Source of the DNA: Candidatus Pacearchaeota archaeon
Lineage (GTDB): Archaea > Nanoarchaeota > Nanoarchaeia > Pacearchaeales > GW2011-AR1
Direction: 5' to 3'
Assembly (NCBI GenBank): GCA_002686195.1
Contig: NZAS01000107.1
Location: forward strand, 1 to 5,797
DNA length: 5,797 bases
Positions 5,685-5,797 of the stretch are shown in pieces. Position 1 is the first letter of the stretch. Each line of letters opens with the position of its first letter. The position numbers and the translations under genes were made by a program. The notes beneath the pieces were generated by a model, which worked only from the letters and a program-made list of their open reading frames with translations, did no database searches and was not told the DNA's origin.

Positions 5685-5797
5685 CTAGTAAGTTCTTTAT
5701 ATTGTTTTAATGTTTCGGGCGTAAAAGAACATAAGTGTGCCTTTTCGGTAGCTCCTTGAGAAAAATTACTAAACGTAAAATGCTTTTCTAATACCTT
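5657..5797 (-). CDS. C-terminal end of a NeuB-like synthase (5' end off window)
   Basis: The frame is open from the right edge to a TAA at 5657-5659 and gives 46 residues, beginning KVLEKHFTFS and ending EFRVLNGL. VLEKHFT matches the last barrel strand of NeuB-family synthases (family consensus IEKHFTLD), whose His is a metal ligand. SFTPETLKQYKEL fits the following SLEPxELKxLV helix. The family's GPDH between these blocks is replaced by QGATEKAH, and the protein stops about 40 residues after EKHFT, so the C-terminal SAF (antifreeze-like) domain is missing. I read it as a divergent, barrel-only NeuB relative, a second such protein besides the one at 1-467. With only 46 residues, another TIM-barrel family cannot be excluded. 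One base separates it from the deacetylase gene. Confidence 0.55.
   Translation of the reverse strand, partial: KVLEKHFTFSNFSQGATEKAHLCSFTPETLKQYKELTSEFRVLNGL

Noticed and set aside
5577..5759. Plus-strand 60-residue open frame at the right edge
   Set aside because: It is antisense to the catalytic AHQDDE region of the deacetylase and to the NeuB-like tail, with no motif of its own.

Overview
The window is almost completely filled by one leftward-reading operon segment. Seven protein genes lie on the minus strand, with no intergenic space beyond a single base. Transcription runs from right (5797) to left (1). In that order the genes are: the tail of a NeuB-like protein (5657-5797, 5' end outside the window), a PIG-L/LmbE-type N-deacetylase (4954-5655), a stand-alone formyltransferase domain (4268-4957), a class II glutamine-dependent asparagine-synthase-like amidotransferase (2442-4268), a GT-B/TagF-like glycosyl- or glycerophosphotransferase candidate (1294-2445), a CMP-nonulosonate cytidylyltransferase (NeuA-like) with an N-terminal zinc ribbon and a very basic linker (464-1297), and the N-terminal third of a NeuB-family sialic-acid-type synthase (1-467, 3' end outside the window).

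Together these look like an accessory surface-glycan or flagellin-glycosylation cluster that makes and activates a sialic-acid-like (nonulosonic acid) sugar. NeuB condenses a six-carbon amino sugar with phosphoenolpyruvate, and NeuA activates the product with CTP. The deacetylase and formyltransferase side by side suggest that an N-acetyl group is removed and replaced by N-formyl. The AsnB-like enzyme suggests a further amide or amidine modification. The TagF-like protein is a candidate for transferring the finished sugar. None of the complete proteins shows an obvious signal peptide or membrane segment, so these steps should be cytoplasmic. Which nonulosonate is made (neuraminic, legionaminic, pseudaminic or another) cannot be decided from this window.

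The organism is a low-GC bacterium (roughly one third G+C by eye, not computed) using TGA, TAA and ATG in the ordinary way. Two genes have good Shine-Dalgarno sites seven bases from the ATG. The others rely on stop/start overlaps (ATGA or TAATG), implying translational coupling. I cannot name the genus. No RNA genes, insertion sequences, CRISPR arrays, promoters or terminators are visible, and no stretch lacks a gene.

The points most worth a second look are: (1) the deacetylase-formyltransferase-AsnB block inside a nonulosonate operon; (2) the zinc ribbon plus basic linker fused to NeuA; (3) a Glu-to-Thr change in the AsnB synthetase-site motif (SGTGADE instead of SGEGxDE); (4) a second, apparently SAF-less NeuB-like protein at the right edge.
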